From NCBI GenBank assembly GCA_016781885.1, contig JADDPM010000006.1, positions 1-27,515 on the forward strand: a stretch of DNA of 27,515 nucleotides, in the 5' to 3' direction. Under the pieces are notes generated by a model. The model did not search any database, had not been told where the DNA came from, and saw only the letters and a list, made by a program, of their open reading frames with translations. Made by a program: the position numbers and the translations under genes. Shown here one piece after another: positions 14,815 to 21,434 of this stretch. Position 1 is the stretch's first letter. Each line of letters opens with the position of its first letter. This DNA comes from Rubrobacter sp. (GTDB lineage: Bacteria > Actinomycetota > Rubrobacteria > Rubrobacterales > Rubrobacteraceae).

Positions 14815-15929
14815 CGAGTGCGTTGTTAGAGAAGGGTATTTTGGATGCGAGCCTAGAGGATCGCGAGGCCAGGAAGGAACTCGCGAAGCTCTTCGAGAAG
14901 AACTTTCTGGAGCTCGCCTCGGAGGCCGATGCGATCCGCAAACGGCTCCACCCGAATGACATCGTCACGTACATCGTGGACCGAAACATCAACTATACGA
15001 ACGTCTGCTGGGTCGCCTGCTCCTTCTGTGCGTTCTATCGCACGAAGCGCCAGGCGCAGAACGGCGACGGCTACGTCCTGAGCGTCGAGCAGGTCCTCCA
15101 GAAGATTCAGGAGACCGTAGATCTCGGCGGGACCGGCATCCTGATGCAGGGGGGCTTGCACCCGGATATCGGAATGGAGTACACCACCGACCTCTTCCGG
15201 GCGATCCGCAAGGAGTTCCCCGAGATACAGGTCCACGCGCTCTCTCCGGCGGAGATCTGGCACCTCGTAGACAAGAGCGGACTCTCGCTGGAGGACACCC
15301 TCAAGGAACTGAAGAAGGCCGGGCTTATGAGCATTCCGGGCGGCGGCGCGGAGATCCTCACCGACGAGACGCGCGGGCGTATCGCCCCGGCGAAGAACTC
15401 GACCAACGCGTGGCTCGACGTGATGGAGACGTGGCACTCCTTAGGGATGAAGTCCACGGCCACGATGATGTTCGGGATCGACGAGTCCTACGAGGAGCGG
15501 GTCGAGCACCTGTTGCAGATCCGGGCTCTCCAGGCCAGGACCGGCGGGTTTACGGCGTTTATCGACTGGACCTTCCAGCCGGACAACACGACCTACCTCA
15601 AGAAGCACCCGGACTTCGAGAAGGCTACCTCGCTCGACTATCTCAAGACCACCGCGATAAGCCGCATCATCCTGGACAATGTTGCGAACATCCAGGCGAG
15701 CTGGGTGACGCAGCCGATGAAGACGGCCTCCATCGCGCTGCACGCCGGGTGCAACGACATGGGGTCGGTCATGATCGAGGAGAACGTCGTGAAGGAGGCG
15801 GGTGCGAGCTACGCGACCACCGAGGAGGATCTCCGCGGCGTGATCGAGCGGAGCGGCTTCCGCCCTGCCAAGCGCGCCACGCTCTACGACCGGGTGCTGG
15901 AGCCAGGAATCTCGGTCGAGGACATCTAG
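14811..15929 (+). CDS. mqnC: Cyclic dehypoxanthinylfutalosine synthase MqnC (radical SAM)
   Basis: MqnC cyclises dehypoxanthine futalosine to its spiro form by radical chemistry. The 372-residue product has the cluster cysteines C66, C70 and C73 in NVCWVACSFCAFYRTK. The family pattern DRNINYTNVC precedes them. GYVLSVEQVLQKIQE, GTGILMQGGLHPDIGMEYT, HALSPAEIWHL, GLMSIPGGGAEILTDETR and FTAFIDWTFQPDNT follow. It is distinguished from MqnE by the NINYTNVC and MQGGLHPD stretches. The next gene begins at the base right after its stop. It needs the substrate made by MqnX (or by a nucleosidase acting later), and that gene follows immediately. Confidence 0.95.
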   Translation: MTSALLEKGILDASLEDREARKELAKLFEKNFLELASEADAIRKRLHPNDIVTYIVDRNINYTNVCWVACSFCAFYRTKRQAQNGDGYVLSVEQVLQKIQETVDLGGTGILMQGGLHPDIGMEYTTDLFRAIRKEFPEIQVHALSPAEIWHLVDKSGLSLEDTLKELKKAGLMSIPGGGAEILTDETRGRIAPAKNSTNAWLDVMETWHSLGMKSTATMMFGIDESYEERVEHLLQIRALQARTGGFTAFIDWTFQPDNTTYLKKHPDFEKATSLDYLKTTAISRIILDNVANIQASWVTQPMKTASIALHAGCNDMGSVMIEENVVKEAGASYATTEEDLRGVIERSGFRPAKRATLYDRVLEPGISVEDI

Positions 15930-17201
15930 TTGGCGGAGGAGGCGTCCCCGACCGTGATCTTTGCGGCTGCCTTCGTCCTGCCCGTCTCCGCGTCACTCAT
16001 CAAAAACGGTGCCCTCCTCGTCCGGAGCGGCCGCATAGCCGCTATCGGTTCGCTCGAAAAACTAAGGCGCGACAACCCTGGGGCCGAGGTTCGCATTTTC
16101 CCCCGCCACACGATAATCCCCGGCGCGGTAAACGCTCACGCTCACCTTGGTTTCCGTAGGGGCGACGAGCCGGAGGGCGGCTCGTTCTCGCGGTGGATGA
16201 CGGAGCTCATCTCCAGGCTCCCCGAGAAGGCGGCCTGGACCCCCGAGGCCGCGAGGAACTCCGCCCGGGAGGCTATAGAGGCCGGTACCACTTTCATGGC
16301 CGAATCCTCGCTGTACGGGGAGTGTTTACCCCAGCTCGCTGAGTCCGGGCTCGCCGGGAGGGTTTACGCGGAGTTCTTGCCGTTCGAGTTCGACTCGCCG
16401 GAGGAGGCGGTGGACTTCATCGAAGAGAAGGTGCGCTCCTTGCGGGAAGGGCTACCCTCGCGGGTAGGAGTGGAGGTGAGCGTGCATGCGCCGTACACGG
16501 TGGATCCGGAGTCGGCGCGGCTCGCGGCGCAAAGGGTTCGGGAGAGGGGAGGACTGCTCGCCACTCATCTCTCCGAGAGCCCGGAGGAGTACGAGTTCGT
16601 CTCGGAGGGGACCGGATTTTTAGCTGACATCTTCGCCCGCCTGGTGCAGGCGGACTGGGAGGGCAAGGGAATCTCGCCTGTTCGGTACGCCGAAAGCATA
16701 GAGCTTCTCTGGCCGGGAACGATAGCCGCGCACCTCGCCACCGGCGTCTCGGAGGAGGATATACAGGTGCTGGTTCGGACGGGCGTTGCCGCCGCCCACT
16801 GCCCCCGCTCCAACGAGTACCTGGGGTGTGGCGTCTCGCCGGTACCGGAGATGCTCGCGCGCGGCATAAGGGTCGGGATGGGGACGGATGGCCTCTGGAG
16901 CAGCCCCAGCATGAACCTCTTCGAGGAGGCGCTCTTCGCGGCGAGGCTGCACGGTATGAGCGGGGAGACCGGTCTCGCGCTCGCCACCCTGGGCGGCGCC
17001 CGCGCCCTGGGTATAGAAAGGGAGGCAGGGAGCCTGGAAGCGGGGAAATGGGCGGATCTCACGGTGGTCGAGGCGGTACCCGGAGGAACCGGCGTGAGCC
17101 CAGAGATGGAGGTCCTGGAGGCGGCAGCGGGGGGCGGGGTCGTGGCGACCGTAGTCGGCGGGGGACAGATCTACGAGAAGAGCGGAAGCGGCGTGAGCTA
17201 G
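15930..17201 (+). CDS. mqnX: Aminodeoxyfutalosine deaminase MqnX (amidohydrolase family)
   Basis: This metal-dependent deaminase converts aminodeoxyfutalosine to futalosine, used by organisms that do not hydrolyse aminodeoxyfutalosine directly. The 423-residue product shows the amidohydrolase metal ligands: H70 and H72 in NAHAHLGF, H186 in VSVHAPYTV, H213 in ATHLSESPEEYEF and D320 in MGTDGLWSSPSMN. The C-terminal beta-sandwich ends with GKWADLTVVEAVPG. It starts at TTG 15930, directly after the mqnC stop. Position at the end of the mqn block makes MqnX more likely than a guanine or S-adenosylhomocysteine deaminase. It is the last gene of the operon; a 295-base gap follows. Confidence 0.88.
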   Translation: MAEEASPTVIFAAAFVLPVSASLIKNGALLVRSGRIAAIGSLEKLRRDNPGAEVRIFPRHTIIPGAVNAHAHLGFRRGDEPEGGSFSRWMTELISRLPEKAAWTPEAARNSAREAIEAGTTFMAESSLYGECLPQLAESGLAGRVYAEFLPFEFDSPEEAVDFIEEKVRSLREGLPSRVGVEVSVHAPYTVDPESARLAAQRVRERGGLLATHLSESPEEYEFVSEGTGFLADIFARLVQADWEGKGISPVRYAESIELLWPGTIAAHLATGVSEEDIQVLVRTGVAAAHCPRSNEYLGCGVSPVPEMLARGIRVGMGTDGLWSSPSMNLFEEALFAARLHGMSGETGLALATLGGARALGIEREAGSLEAGKWADLTVVEAVPGGTGVSPEMEVLEAAAGGGVVATVVGGGQIYEKSGSGVS

Positions 17202-17234
17202 CTCTCAGAGCATTGTTCTAAACAGCCACACACC

Positions 17235-17272
17235 GGCGAGTTGACGGAGGAACCTATAGACATCTACTCGCC
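17235..17272. repeat. 7-bp inverted repeat in the mqnX-TPR gap, possible operator
   Basis: GGCGAGT (17235-17241) is exactly complementary to ACTCGCC (17266-17272) across 24 bases. A -35-like TTGACG (17241-17246) and a weak -10-like TCTACT (17263-17268), 16 bases apart, lie between the arms, so the repeat could bracket a promoter. The rest of the 17202-17440 gap shows no gene or RNA that I can support; short ORFs there on both strands have no conserved look. Confidence 0.3.
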
Positions 17273-17446
17273 TGGAGCAAGGGAGTCTGCCCGTGGTCGG
17301 AACGATATAGCCTAATCGAACTGCACGACGCTCTAGTAGGCAGAGGGAGGGCGGTGCGGGGCGCGCCTTCCTCCGAATTCTTCTTACATAGGGCGTGTGT
17401 TCTACCGCACGGGGGAGGCGCCGGGGGAGCGTAGCCGGGGGTTGGC

Positions 17447-17455
17447 TGGTATACA
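17447..17455 (+). promoter_or_regulatory. Extended -10 promoter ahead of the TPR gene
   Basis: TGG-TATACA forms an extended -10 element (TG at 17447-17448, hexamer 17450-17455), about 41 bases before the TPR gene start. No -35 hexamer stands out, which is tolerated by extended -10 promoters. Confidence 0.45.
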
Positions 17456-17496
17456 ATCGGGGCTGCTGTTAGTAGAGGCGCGGGAGATTCCACGAG

Positions 17497-18147
17497 ATGA
17501 TGAATCGCGGCAGGGTCAACTTTTGGACGCGTGTGGGGGCGTTGGCGCTCGCCGTGGTCTTCGTGATCTCATTCGGTTTAGTTGGCATCGGCGCGAACTC
17601 TGATATCAGCATCCTGGAATTGCTCGGCGGCTCACAGGAGCAGGAGGAGCAGGCGGAGGCGCCCGATTCTCAGGAGCAAATCTCCCGGGCCGAGCAGGAG
17701 CTAGAAGAGGACCCGGAGAATCTCAGGCTCATAAGGCGTCTCGCCGGTCTTTACATCCAAAACGGCCAGACGGACAAGGCGATCGAGATGTTGGAGGACG
17801 GCCGCCAGGCCGCCCCCGACGACCCGGTCATCGCGCTCTACCTCGGGCAGGCGTATCAGGGGAAGGCGCAGGGGCTGACGGACGAGGAAGAGCGCACGGC
17901 AGCGTACAAGCAAGCCGGGGACGCCTACGCCACCGCCGCTGAGCTACAGGAGAACAAACCCCAGCCGTATCTTCTGGCGGGGCAGGCCTACGATCAGGCC
18001 GGCGAGAAGGGCAAGGCGATCGAGTACTGGAACGGCTACCTGGAGCTGGAGCCCGAGGGCGAGGAGGCCGAAGCCGTCAAGGAGCGCATAGCGAGCTTAC
18101 TTGAAGGCGGCGATACCACCGGCGACGCGGAAGCTGCGCCCAAATAG
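17497..18147 (+). CDS. Membrane-anchored TPR-repeat protein
   Basis: The 216-residue product starts with a short positive end (MMNRGRVNFWTR), then one hydrophobic segment at about residues 12-31 (VGALALAVVFVISFGLVGIG). A Glu/Gln-rich linker follows, and then about three tetratricopeptide repeats from residue 65. Examples are LIRRLAGLYIQNGQTDKAIE, PDDPVIALYLGQAYQGKAQG and PYLLAGQAYDQAGEKGKAIE. The topology suggests a single-pass anchor or uncleaved signal with the TPR domain outside the membrane, where it could dock other proteins. It has its own promoter and lies directly upstream of tatA-tatC, but a link to Tat export is only a guess from position. GGGAGA at 17482-17487 supports ATG 17497; ATG 17500 is an equal alternative. 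The C-terminal tail is acidic and unstructured. Confidence 0.85.
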   Translation: MMNRGRVNFWTRVGALALAVVFVISFGLVGIGANSDISILELLGGSQEQEEQAEAPDSQEQISRAEQELEEDPENLRLIRRLAGLYIQNGQTDKAIEMLEDGRQAAPDDPVIALYLGQAYQGKAQGLTDEEERTAAYKQAGDAYATAAELQENKPQPYLLAGQAYDQAGEKGKAIEYWNGYLELEPEGEEAEAVKERIASLLEGGDTTGDAEAAPK

Positions 18148-18172
18148 TGATCCGCGCTGCCCCCGGAGGGCG

Positions 18173-18178
18173 TATAAT
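18173..18178 (+). promoter_or_regulatory. Consensus -10 box (TATAAT) for tatA
   Basis: A perfect TATAAT lies 26 bases after the TPR stop and 42 bases before the tatA start. No -35 match is present at 16-18 bases upstream. The transcript would include the strong ribosome site AAGGAGGAG before tatA. Confidence 0.45.
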
Positions 18179-18220
18179 GCGTCGTAAGACTTTTAGAACC
18201 GCTTCATAAGGAGGAGAGAG

Positions 18221-18499
18221 ATGCCGGGTCTAGGATCGTTAGGGGGGACAGAGCTAATCATAGCCCTCGTGATAATTTTGTTGCTCTTCGGGGCGAAGCG
18301 CATCCCCGAGCTTGCCAAGGGCCTCGGGAGCGGCGTGCGGGAGTTCAAGAGGGGCACCCGCGGCGAGGCTGAGATCGAGGAGAAGAAGTCCGAAGAGAAG
18401 AAGGAAGAGGAGCTCGTTGGCAAGGAGGACGAGCCCAAGGTCAGCGCGGATCCCAATGTCACCGCCGAGGCCGGCAAGACCGAGCAGAACCAGCACTAA
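18221..18499 (+). CDS. tatA: Sec-independent translocase protein TatA
   Basis: TatA polymerises in the membrane to form the pathway for folded, twin-arginine-tagged proteins. The 92-residue product has the family form: a short N-terminus, one transmembrane helix at about residues 9-23 (GTELIIALVIILLLF), the FG hinge, and the amphipathic helix AKRIPELAKGLGSGVREFK. A charged, disordered tail rich in Lys and Glu follows. A strong AAGGAGGAG precedes ATG 18221. TatC follows after 30 bases. TatB is not seen nearby; many Gram-positive systems use TatA and TatC only, and this protein could also be read as a TatA/E type. Cofactor synthesis genes nearby (haem, Moco) fit export of folded redox enzymes. 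Confidence 0.95.
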   Translation: MPGLGSLGGTELIIALVIILLLFGAKRIPELAKGLGSGVREFKRGTRGEAEIEEKKSEEKKEEELVGKEDEPKVSADPNVTAEAGKTEQNQH

Positions 18500-18529
18500 G
18501 CACTCCTTGACGGGTCTAAAAAGCTAGAG

Positions 18530-19360
18530 ATGGCCGGACGCCTCAGAATGCCCACGCGCCCGCGCGACGAGGCGCAGATGTCCCTGATCGAACACCTGGA
18601 CGAGCTTCGCTCCAGGATCATCAAGGTCGCTGTGGCCTTCTTCGCCGTCGCCATCGTCGCGTGGTTCTTCCGGATCCAGATCTACGAGTGGCTCCTGGAG
18701 CCTGCTCCTTCGCTCGAAGGACGCCTAAACTTCACGTCTATAACCGCGCCGATCCTCACAGATGTAAAGCTGACCCTTTATACAGCTTTCCTGCTGACCG
18801 TTCCTATCCTCCTCTACCAGGCGTGGGCGTTTGTGGCGCCCGCCGTAGGGGAGATGGGCCGAGCATTTACCTACATACTGATCTCGTTAGCCTCCTCTCT
18901 CTTCCTGGCGGGGGTGGCGTTCGGCTACTTTGTCGTCCTGCCTATAGGCATAGATTTCCTGCTCGGATGGGACCCCGAGCGGTACGAGGAGATCATTACC
19001 GCCGACACCTACCTGGGCTTCGTCACGCGGTTCCTTCTGGCCTTCGGCATAGTCTTCGAGTTTCCGGCGGCGACATACGTGGGCGCGAAGCTCGGGCTCG
19101 TTACCGCGCCGTTTCTGAAGAGCTACCGCAAGCACGCCATCGTCGTCAACACGATCCTCGCCGCCGCCCTCACACCGGGCCAGGACCCGTTCAGCATGGT
19201 CCTGATGGCCATCCCGATGATCTTTATGTACGAGGTTAGTATTATCATCGCCCGCTTCGTCAACCCCGTCACGCCCGAGGAGGAACTTTCCGCGGAGCAA
19301 GACCACGACGAAGGCGAGCGCGAGGACGAGCATGAGGACGTCGTCGAGAGGGATTTGTAA
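18530..19360 (+). CDS. tatC: Sec-independent translocase protein TatC
   Basis: TatC is the six-helix membrane receptor that reads the twin-arginine signal. The 276-residue product has the conserved cytoplasmic start MSLIEHLDELRSRI (residues 17-30), then six hydrophobic segments. Loop motifs include LYQAWAFVAPAVGEMGRA and FLLAFGIVFEFPAATYVG, and ALTPGQDPFSMVLMAIPM is near the end. The C-terminal tail is strongly acidic (about 30 residues rich in Glu and Asp), longer than in minimal TatC proteins. ATG 18530 has only a weak ribosome site; ATG 18548 is a possible shorter start, and both keep the conserved core. The gene follows tatA by 30 bases and is probably cotranscribed with it. Confidence 0.95.
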   Translation: MAGRLRMPTRPRDEAQMSLIEHLDELRSRIIKVAVAFFAVAIVAWFFRIQIYEWLLEPAPSLEGRLNFTSITAPILTDVKLTLYTAFLLTVPILLYQAWAFVAPAVGEMGRAFTYILISLASSLFLAGVAFGYFVVLPIGIDFLLGWDPERYEEIITADTYLGFVTRFLLAFGIVFEFPAATYVGAKLGLVTAPFLKSYRKHAIVVNTILAAALTPGQDPFSMVLMAIPMIFMYEVSIIIARFVNPVTPEEELSAEQDHDEGEREDEHEDVVERDL

Positions 19361-19363
19361 AGT

Positions 19364-19480
19364 AGCTTTCAGCAATCTCTCAACTATAGAGAGAGCATGA
19401 AACAGGCCAGGCTTTGCGAAGGGGCGCTGAACTTTGCCCAAAGAAACCGAGAGCCAATCGCTGAAAGCTGACGGCTAATA
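19364..19480. repeat. Inverted repeat with heptad-like GCTGANN units between tatC and the UbiA-family gene
   Basis: AGCTTTCAGC (19364-19373) is exactly complementary to GCTGAAAGCT (19460-19469), enclosing 86 bases. The right end reads as 7-base units GCCAATC, GCTGAAA, GCTGACG, GCTAATA (19453-19480). A small hairpin TCTCTC/GAGAGA lies at 19376-19394. The last unit contains the A of the proposed ATG of the next gene, which has no clear ribosome site. The pattern looks like a small interspersed non-coding repeat; its copy number elsewhere cannot be seen here. Confidence 0.45.
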
Positions 19481-20382
19481 TGGTACAACTGGCCTTCGTG
19501 CAAGCAGGTACTACAGTAGGGTTTCCGTCGGCCTATCTGAGGTTGATCCGGCCCAGGCAGTGGACGAAGAATGGTTTCGTCCTGGCGGGGGTGGTCTTCT
19601 CGGGGGAGGCGTTGCAGGCGTCGAGCGTGGTGGCGGCGCTGCTGACGTTCGTCGCGTTCTGCGCGCTCTCGGGGGCGACGTATGCCGCGAACGATATTTT
19701 AGACGTCAAGGAGGACCGCGGGCACCCGACCAAGCGCCTGAGGCCCGTGGCGAGCGGGGAGGTGCCGGTCCCCTTCGCCATCGCCTTCGCGGTCCTCCTC
19801 GCCGTGGCTGGGCTGGTCCTGGCCTTCTCCGTGGATATCTGGGTGGGGATCGCGGGGCTCGCCTACCTGCTTCTGCAGGCGGTATATACGCCGGTGCTAA
19901 AGCATATTACGTTGTTAGACGTGATGAGCATCTCGGCGGGGTTCGTGATCCGGGCTCTAGCCGGGGTGGCGGCGGTGGGGGAGCCGATCTCACCGTGGCT
20001 GGTCGTCTGTACGGGTCTTCTGACGCTCTTTTTGGGCTTCTCCAAGCGTCGCTACGAGCTGTTCGTTCTGGGTGAAGGCGCCAAAACGCACCGTAAGAAT
20101 CTCGGAGATTACTCGACAGAGATGCTCGACCAGATGATGATGATCATGCTGACGGCGACGATCATCGGGTACACGATGTACACGTTTACCTTCTCCTTTC
20201 ACCTGCGCTCGTACATGATGCTAAGCGTGCCGTTCGTAATCTACGGGGTTCTCCGCTACATGCTACTCGTGCACCGCGACGGCGGCGGCGACCCGGATAC
20301 CCTGCTTCTGCGGGACCGTCCGCTCCAGATAACCCTACTCCTCTTCCTCGCCGTGGTCATGACGGTCATCTACGTTTTCTGA
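19480..20382 (+). CDS. UbiA-family decaprenyl-phosphate phosphoribosyltransferase-like protein
   Basis: This 300-residue membrane protein resembles the UbiA-family enzyme that moves 5-phosphoribose from PRPP to a polyprenyl phosphate (Rv3806c type in mycobacteria), giving precursors for arabinose donors. Evidence is the N-terminal LRLIRPRQWTKNGFV and the motif NDILDVKEDRGHPTKRLRPV, with the HPxKRxRP pattern typical of this subgroup. The second motif region is LLDVMSISAGFVIRALAG. GFSKRRYELFVLGEGAKTHR and about nine hydrophobic helices follow. The menaquinone-type homologue at 9731 lacks the HPTKR pattern. The start at ATG 19480 is uncertain because the upstream bases belong to the repeat and show no good ribosome site. 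A membrane protein of the AglD/MprF type follows, so the pair may act in a lipid-linked glycan pathway. Substrate identity is inference. Confidence 0.82.
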   Translation: MVQLAFVQAGTTVGFPSAYLRLIRPRQWTKNGFVLAGVVFSGEALQASSVVAALLTFVAFCALSGATYAANDILDVKEDRGHPTKRLRPVASGEVPVPFAIAFAVLLAVAGLVLAFSVDIWVGIAGLAYLLLQAVYTPVLKHITLLDVMSISAGFVIRALAGVAAVGEPISPWLVVCTGLLTLFLGFSKRRYELFVLGEGAKTHRKNLGDYSTEMLDQMMMIMLTATIIGYTMYTFTFSFHLRSYMMLSVPFVIYGVLRYMLLVHRDGGGDPDTLLLRDRPLQITLLLFLAVVMTVIYVF

Positions 20383-20395
20383 GAGACTTCCCCGC

Positions 20396-21358
20396 GTGGA
20401 ACGCCTGAAGAAGAACCTCGTCCTCGCCCTGGGCCTCGGCGTCACCGTCTACCTGGTGCTCGCTGTCTTCTCCGGCCTCGACGACCTGAGCTCGGCCTTG
20501 AGCAGCTTCCGCCTCTCGCTCGTGCCGGTCATCTTGGGTCTCGTCGCCCTCTCCTACGTGGTACGTTTCGTCCGCTGGTCGTACTACCTGCGCCTCTTGA
20601 AGGCCACGATGCCGTTGCGGCCGAACGTCGCCATCTTCGCGGCGGGGCTCTCGATGACGATCTCTCCGGGTAAGCTTGGCGAGGTGCTGAAAAGTGTTTT
20701 TATCAAGCAGGTCAATGGCGCGCCCATAGCCCGCACCGCTCCTGCCGTGGTCGCCGAGCGGGCCACGGACGGGACCGGCATGATCGCCTGGGGCCTCATG
20801 GGTGCCCTGGCGTTCAGCTTCGGGCTGGAGGCGCTCCTCCTGTTCCTGGCAATCGCGGCGGCCGGCATCGCGGTACTCCGCTCGAAACGTCTCTCGCTCC
20901 TGGCTGAGAGGTTTCTACTCAAGCTACCGCTCCTCAATCGCCTCGCGCCGCACGTGGGGGAATTCCACGGAGCCTCGAACGAGTTGTTGGCGACGCGGCC
21001 GCTCATGGTGGGGACCGCTATCTCTTTCTGCTCGTGGGGGTTGGAGATACTGGCCGTCTACCTCTGCGCGGTTGGGATAGGAGCGGAGGTTCCCTTTCTC
21101 GTAGTGGTCTTCGTCTTCGTGGTGGGCTCGTTCGCGGGTGCTTTTAGCATGCTGCCGGGCGGTATCGGGGCGGCCGAAGCGGGAATGTACGGGATGTTCG
21201 TCAGCGTGGCCCAGCTCTCCGACGGGGTCTCGGCGGGCCTGACGTTCGTGATCCGCATCGCCACTTTATGGTTTGCTACCCTGATCGGGGTGGTGGGTCT
21301 CCTCGTCGTGCGGCGAGTGGTCGGGGAACCCGCCGATTTGAACGACCCCGAGCCATAG
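20396..21358 (+). CDS. Lysylphosphatidylglycerol synthase TM-region/UPF0104 family membrane protein
   Basis: The 320-residue product has about eight hydrophobic segments and two family motifs: FAAGLSMTISPGKLGEVLKS near residue 80 and MLPGGIGAAEAGMYGMF near 255. This domain (MprF flippase-like, AglD-related) is found in proteins proposed to move or modify lipids or lipid-linked sugars. The soluble aminoacyltransferase domain of full MprF is absent, so lysyl-phosphatidylglycerol synthesis is not expected. GTG 20396 lies 13 bases after the preceding stop, and the two genes are probably one transcription unit. Its neighbour suggests a role with polyprenyl-phosphate sugars, but this is only context. 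The tail overlaps a promoter for the next gene. Confidence 0.85.
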   Translation: MERLKKNLVLALGLGVTVYLVLAVFSGLDDLSSALSSFRLSLVPVILGLVALSYVVRFVRWSYYLRLLKATMPLRPNVAIFAAGLSMTISPGKLGEVLKSVFIKQVNGAPIARTAPAVVAERATDGTGMIAWGLMGALAFSFGLEALLLFLAIAAAGIAVLRSKRLSLLAERFLLKLPLLNRLAPHVGEFHGASNELLATRPLMVGTAISFCSWGLEILAVYLCAVGIGAEVPFLVVVFVFVVGSFAGAFSMLPGGIGAAEAGMYGMFVSVAQLSDGVSAGLTFVIRIATLWFATLIGVVGLLVVRRVVGEPADLNDPEP

Positions 21359-21364
21359 TATAAT
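21338..21364 (+). promoter_or_regulatory. Promoter for topA
   Basis: A perfect TATAAT (21359-21364) begins one base after the stop of the preceding gene. TTGAAC (21338-21343) lies 15 bases upstream inside that gene; spacing is one or two bases shorter than ideal. The predicted leader before topA is about 60 bases. Confidence 0.5.
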
Positions 21365-21434
21365 TATTCTTGTTCCCATCCCAGGCCTTGTGGGGCGTGA
21401 AAGCCTCCGTGGCCGTGTGCTATAAACGGTGGAT

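Noticed and set aside
17205..17493. Short frames on both strands in the mqnX-TPR gap
   Set aside because: No ribosome sites, Arg/Pro-rich, no conserved appearance.
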